Shown one piece after another: positions 5,321 through 7,533 of a DNA stretch of 7,533 nt (position 1 is its first letter; each line of letters begins with the position of its first letter). This stretch comes from an uncultured Bacilli bacterium (GTDB taxonomy: Bacteria > Bacillota_I > Bacilli_A > RF39 > UBA660). The DNA lies in NCBI GenBank assembly GCA_944358225.1, contig CALVQP010000055.1, positions 1-7,533 on the forward strand. The letters are read 5' to 3'. Position numbers and translations under genes: made by a program. Under the pieces are notes generated by a model. It was not told the DNA's origin and did not search any database. It was given only the letters and a program-made list of their open reading frames with translations.

Positions 5321-5815
5321 TTATTTTTCTTCTAATTGTTCGGCATATAAATTTAAACTGATAGATAAATTTCTAACATGTTCCATCATGCCTCCAGCTA
5401 GCATAGTAAGCAAGCCTTCCATAGATGGTATAGATGCATATTCATTGATTACATCAAGTCCAGCAACATCACCACTAATTATACCAACTCTAATTTCTAA
5501 ATTTTGATTATCTTTAGCAAATTTAGAAATCACTTTAATTGGTTCAAGTAATTCAGCACCAAAAACAATTGCATTTGGTCCTTCTAAGAAATCATCAATA
5601 TTAATCTTTAATTCATCTAAAGCTCTTTTTACATAAGTGTTTTTAAAGATTTTTATTTCACTATTTGACTTTCTTAGTTCAGTTCTTAACTTGCTAAGAT
5701 CAGCAACTGTCAATCCTTGATAACTTACTAAAATAACAGCTTCACTATTTTTTATCTTTTCAGTTATCGTCTTAACAATTTCGTTCTTAACTTTAAGTTT
5801 TTCTGCGCTTGCCAT
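5321..5815 (-). CDS. rplJ: 50S ribosomal protein L10
   Basis: L10 anchors the L7/L12 dimers to 23S rRNA next to L11, forming the stalk base of the large subunit. The 164-residue product is of normal length. The N-terminal RNA-binding domain has KIKNSEAVILVSYQGLTVAD (21-40), LRTELRKSNSEIKIFKNTYV (43-62) and FLEGPNAIVFG (76-86). The C-terminal helix, about 143-164, ends LNLYAEQLEEK and is the L7/L12 attachment site; its short length suggests two dimers rather than three (inference). The ATG is preceded by AAAAGGAGGAAAAAG. It is the first gene of an rplJ-rplL operon with its own perfect promoter and an L10 leader, through which the L10-L7/L12 complex is expected to control its own synthesis. Confidence 0.98.
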   Translation of the reverse strand: MASAEKLKVKNEIVKTITEKIKNSEAVILVSYQGLTVADLSKLRTELRKSNSEIKIFKNTYVKRALDELKINIDDFLEGPNAIVFGAELLEPIKVISKFAKDNQNLEIRVGIISGDVAGLDVINEYASIPSMEGLLTMLAGGMMEHVRNLSISLNLYAEQLEEK

Positions 5816-5835
5816 CTTTTTCCTCCTTTTAATAT

Positions 5836-5954
5836 TAAAAACTTTCCCATAGAAAGGAAAGCTTAAATTATTAAACTAGTTAATAAGAAAGTCTTTCCTC
5901 GGTAGGATTATTAAGCTTAATAGCCCCTACTGTCTACGGTAAAACGTTTTTTTC
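5836..5954 (-). promoter_or_regulatory. L10 leader (ribosomal protein L10 autoregulatory RNA)
   Basis: The leader contains the hallmark sequences of the Firmicutes L10 leader on the coding strand: ACCGTAGACAGTAGG (about 5926-5940) and CCTACCGAGG (5897-5906), which mimic the L10 site on 23S rRNA. GTAGG (5926-5930) pairs with CCTAC (5902-5906) around the palindrome TATTAAGCTTAATA (5909-5922). AGGAAAG just downstream of the second motif (5893-5899) is perfectly complementary to CTTTCCT (5855-5861), the 5' arm of the terminator before rplJ. These alternatives fit an antiterminator/terminator switch: bound L10-L7/L12 would hold the upstream RNA in the binding fold and free the terminator. Family membership is a recognition call; the switch mechanism is inferred from the pairings. 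Confidence 0.87.
5837..5861 (-). terminator. Attenuator terminator in the L10 leader
   Basis: On the minus strand CTTTCC (5856-5861) pairs with GGAAAG (5842-5847) across an 8-base loop, followed at once by TTTTT (5837-5841). It ends about 20 bases before the rplJ ATG. The 6-bp stem is short, as expected for a regulated attenuator that competes with an upstream antiterminator arm at 5893-5899. Confidence 0.7.
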
Positions 5955-5960
5955 AAAATT

Positions 5961-5989
5961 ATTATATACAATTAGCTCTTAGTTGTCAA
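5961..5989 (-). promoter_or_regulatory. Perfect-consensus promoter of rplJ-rplL inside the end of rplA
   Basis: On the minus strand TTGACA (5984-5989) and TATAAT (5961-5966) are separated by exactly 17 bases, matching the sigma-A consensus at all 12 positions. The -35 box lies in the last codons of rplA (its bases fall within the Phe-Asp-Asn codons before the TAA stop). The start is expected near 5954, giving a leader of about 138 bases. Confidence 0.92.
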
Positions 5990-6677
5990 AAGAATTTTTA
6001 TCAATTTTAATTCCTGGACCCATGGTTGTGGATACCGAAATATTTTGAATATATGTTCCTTTAACAGTTTGTGGTTTAGCTTTTTCAATTACTTTGTATG
6101 TATAAGTAATATTTTCTAGTAATGCTTTTTCATCAAAAGACACTTTTCCAATAATACTGTGAATATTTCCAAAAGTATCAGTTTTGTACTCAACCATACC
6201 TTTTTTGATATCTTCAACAGCTTTAGCTGTATCAGTTGTAACTGTTCCAGTTTTTGGATTTGGCATTAACCCTTTTGGACCAAGAATACGTCCCAACTTA
6301 CCTAATACAGGCATCATTTCAGGAGTAGCTACAATTATATCAAAATCAAACCAGTTTTCGTTTTGGATCTTATCTATCATATCAGTATCACCTACGTAGT
6401 CAGCACCAGCTTTTTTGGCAGCTTCGGCAGCTTCACCTTTGGCAACTACTAATACTTTTTTAGTTTTACCTGTTCCATTAGGCAATACCAATGATCCTCT
6501 TAATTGTTGATCAGCTTTTTTAGGATCAACATTAAGTTTAAATACTACTTCGATAGTACTATCAAATTTAGTTGTACTAGTTTCTTTAGCTAGCTTAATC
6601 GCTTCTTTAACATCATATAATTTATTTTTTTCAATGCTTTTAGAAGCTTCCACATACTTTTTGCCGTACTTCTTCAT
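5979..6677 (-). CDS. rplA: 50S ribosomal protein L1
   Basis: L1 forms the mobile stalk on the E-site side of the large subunit that guides deacylated tRNA out, and in many bacteria it represses its own operon by binding mRNA. The 232-residue product equals the Bacillus length. It begins MKKYGKKYVEASKSIEKNKL. Signatures include FKLNVDPKKADQQLRGSLVLP region blocks (about 47-66), WFDFDIIVATPEMM, the domain II motif GRILGPKGLMPNPKTGTVT (131-149), GNIHSIIGKVSF, and a C-terminal STTMGPGIKID. The ATG follows TTAGGAGGGAAAATTA. It lies 40 bases after rplK. Its last codons contain the -35 box of the rplJ promoter; no terminator separates the operons, so some read-through into the L10 leader is expected. 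Confidence 0.98.
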   Translation of the reverse strand: MKKYGKKYVEASKSIEKNKLYDVKEAIKLAKETSTTKFDSTIEVVFKLNVDPKKADQQLRGSLVLPNGTGKTKKVLVVAKGEAAEAAKKAGADYVGDTDMIDKIQNENWFDFDIIVATPEMMPVLGKLGRILGPKGLMPNPKTGTVTTDTAKAVEDIKKGMVEYKTDTFGNIHSIIGKVSFDEKALLENITYTYKVIEKAKPQTVKGTYIQNISVSTTMGPGIKIDKNSFDN

Positions 6678-6717
6678 TAATTTTCCCTCCTAACTGTGGT
6701 TTATTAGCGGATTACAA

Positions 6718-7302
6718 TTATTCTTCATCATTTTTTTCTTTTTCAGTTATGACTTCAACTTCGCCGATTTCTTTAGTAGATTCTTCTTCCATCTTTGCAA
6801 GTTGGGCATCACGTTTGGCCATTTCGGCTTCATGAGCAGCTGATTCTTTTTGTTGTTCTTCTAATTCTTTATCATTTAGTCCTTTAACAGCTACACCCAT
6901 ATTACGAGCTGTACCTTCAATAATCTTCATTGCTGATGAAACATCATAGGCATTTAAATCAGGTAATTTAGTTTCAGCAATTGCTTTAAGATCTTCTTTT
7001 GAAATTGTTGCAACAATTTCATTTGCTCCTTTTTGACTTCCTTTTTGAATTTTAGCAGCTTTCTTGATTAAGAAACCAGCTGGTGGAGTTTTAAGAACAA
7101 AATCGAAACTTCTATCTTCATATAAAGATATTTCTACAGGTACAATATCGCCCATTTTTTCTCTTGTTGCATCATTAAACTTAGTACAGAACTCTTGTAA
7201 ATTAATTCCAGCAGGTCCAAGTACTGTTCCAACCGGTGGAGCAGGCGTTGCTTTTCCCGCAGGAATTTGTAGTTTAATTTTCTTTACGACTTCTTTTGCC
7301 AC
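6718..7302 (-). CDS. rplK: 50S ribosomal protein L11 with a charged C-terminal extension
   Basis: L11 binds the GTPase-associated centre of 23S rRNA beside the L10-L7/L12 stalk and takes part in factor action and in the stringent response. Residues 1-141 are a complete L11: MAKEVVKKIKLQIPAG, the proline motif KATPAPPVG (17-25; thiostrepton-binding side), VPVEISLYEDRSFDFVLKTP (55-74), and the rRNA-binding C-terminal domain with TKLPDLNAYD (111-120) and IIEGTARNMGVAV (127-139). The family normally stops at about 141 residues, but this frame continues to 194. The extra 53 residues (bases 6721-6879) are rich in Glu, Lys, Gln and Ala, with a helix-like LEEQQKESAAHEAEMAKRD, and end in an acidic EKEKNDEE. 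The start is the GTG at 7302, 8 bases after AAGGAGG; an in-frame GTG at 7311 overlaps that site and is rejected. It is the first gene of rplK-rplA. Confidence 0.97.
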   Translation of the reverse strand: MAKEVVKKIKLQIPAGKATPAPPVGTVLGPAGINLQEFCTKFNDATREKMGDIVPVEISLYEDRSFDFVLKTPPAGFLIKKAAKIQKGSQKGANEIVATISKEDLKAIAETKLPDLNAYDVSSAMKIIEGTARNMGVAVKGLNDKELEEQQKESAAHEAEMAKRDAQLAKMEEESTKEIGEVEVITEKEKNDEE

Positions 7303-7332
7303 GAAAAACACCTCCTTGATATTGTTTTCGCT

Positions 7333-7364
7333 AGTGGTCTAGGGCATCCGCTTTCCCTCCCACT
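7333..7364 (-). promoter_or_regulatory. Leader stem-loop before rplK, candidate L1 autoregulatory site
   Basis: On the coding strand AGTGG (7360-7364) pairs with CCACT (7333-7337), and inside it GGG (7355-7357) pairs with CCC (7342-7344). The two helices are separated by an asymmetric internal loop, GA opposite TAGA. L1 recognises two short helices with an asymmetric loop in both 23S rRNA and L11-operon leaders, and this location is the known place for such a site. No terminator T-run follows, so control would be translational. The match to the L1 motif is by general architecture only. Confidence 0.5.
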
Positions 7365-7372
7365 TAAAACAC

Positions 7373-7390
7373 TTATATAAAAATATATAA
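7373..7390 (-). repeat. AT hairpin near the 5' end of the rplK leader
   Basis: Perfect 7-bp arms TTATATA/TATATAA flank a 4-base loop, starting a few bases after the predicted transcription start (about 7395). It could protect the 5' end of the mRNA (inference), or be chance in AT-rich sequence. Confidence 0.4.
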
Positions 7391-7401
7391 CTGCAACTAA
7401 G

Positions 7402-7430
7402 ATATTAGCACAAAAGATGAAAAGGCGCAA
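7402..7430 (-). promoter_or_regulatory. Promoter of rplK-rplA
   Basis: On the minus strand a -35 TTGCGC (7425-7430) and a -10 TAATAT (7402-7407) are 17 bases apart, with a TG one base before the -10 (extended -10). The start is predicted near 7395, about 93 bases upstream of the GTG. The stretch 7431-7533 beyond it holds no gene I can support; the secE/nusG genes that often precede rplK would have to end outside the window. Confidence 0.7.
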
Positions 7431-7533
7431 GAAAAATTTATATTCTTTGCTTTATTAGGTAGATTTTTATTTGGAATTCCGTTTTATGATAAAAAACTGA
7501 AATAAGTCTGATAGTAGTATAATATACATGTTT

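Noticed and set aside
4982..5335. Plus-strand open frame of 117 codons
   Set aside because: It is antisense to rplL; the Ala/Ser-rich product mirrors the L7/L12 hinge and helices.
6718..6879. L11 extension as a frameshift artefact or fusion to a second domain
   Set aside because: The extension continues in the L11 frame with ordinary codon use and ends just before rplA's own ribosome-binding site; the composition does not suggest a separate folded domain.
7064..7342. Plus-strand open frame of 92 codons
   Set aside because: It is antisense to the conserved N-terminal half of L11 and its leader, with no independent gene signals.
7495..7523. Plus-strand TATAAT at 7518-7523 as a divergent promoter
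   Set aside because: No acceptable -35 lies 16-18 bases upstream (AACTGA at 17), there is no extended -10, and the nearby ATG at 7528 has no ribosome-binding site.
1..7533. Mycoplasma-type genetic code (TGA as Trp)
   Set aside because: Trp residues in EF-G and S7 are encoded by TGG, and TGA serves as the stop of the 120-residue membrane protein.

Overview
The window comes from an AT-rich Gram-positive-type bacterium, probably a Bacillota/Bacilli member, possibly one of the reduced uncultured lineages near the Mollicutes. The grounds are low-GC codon use, strong AGGAGG ribosome-binding sites, consensus sigma-A promoters, a Firmicutes-type L10 leader and ribosomal proteins that resemble Bacillus ones. 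Tryptophan is encoded by TGG and TGA is used as a stop, so this is the standard bacterial code and not the Mycoplasma code. Lineage placement is inference. Every supported gene is on the minus strand, so transcription runs from high to low coordinates.

In transcription order, the first block (about 7430 to 6718, then to 5979) is the rplK-rplA operon (L11, L1). It has an extended -10 promoter and a 5' leader containing a stem-loop that could be the target of L1 autoregulation. L11 carries an unusual charged C-terminal extension of about 53 residues. The second block (5989 to 4896) is rplJ-rplL (L10, L7/L12). It has its own perfect-consensus promoter lying inside the 3' end of rplA, then an L10 leader with terminator and antiterminator pairings, and it ends in a 16-bp perfect stem-loop terminator.

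The third block (4831 to about 4050) is a monocistronic class I SAM-dependent methyltransferase with its own promoter. The fourth (3930 to 2819) is an overlapping cassette of three small single-pass membrane proteins. Two of these are paralogs sharing a C-x20-C module; one of the two contains an in-frame (AT)8 tract. No terminator is visible after the cassette.

The fifth block (2822 to window start) is the str operon, rpsL-rpsG-fusA (S12, S7, EF-G). Its promoter overlaps the end of the membrane-protein cassette and its leader is structured. fusA runs off the window at base 1. S12 has isoleucine at the position of E. coli Pro91, a classical streptomycin-resistance/dependence site.

The window is therefore mostly core translation machinery: the GTPase-associated stalk proteins (L11, L10, L7/L12), the E-site stalk protein L1, decoding-centre and head proteins of the 30S subunit (S12, S7), and the translocase EF-G that works against them. 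The accessory material sits between the L7/L12 and S12 operons, where many Firmicutes carry rpoB-rpoC and an L7Ae-like gene. No CRISPR array, tRNA, rRNA, insertion sequence or origin was seen. No gene-free stretch exceeds 300 bases; the longest is the rplK upstream region, 7303-7533.
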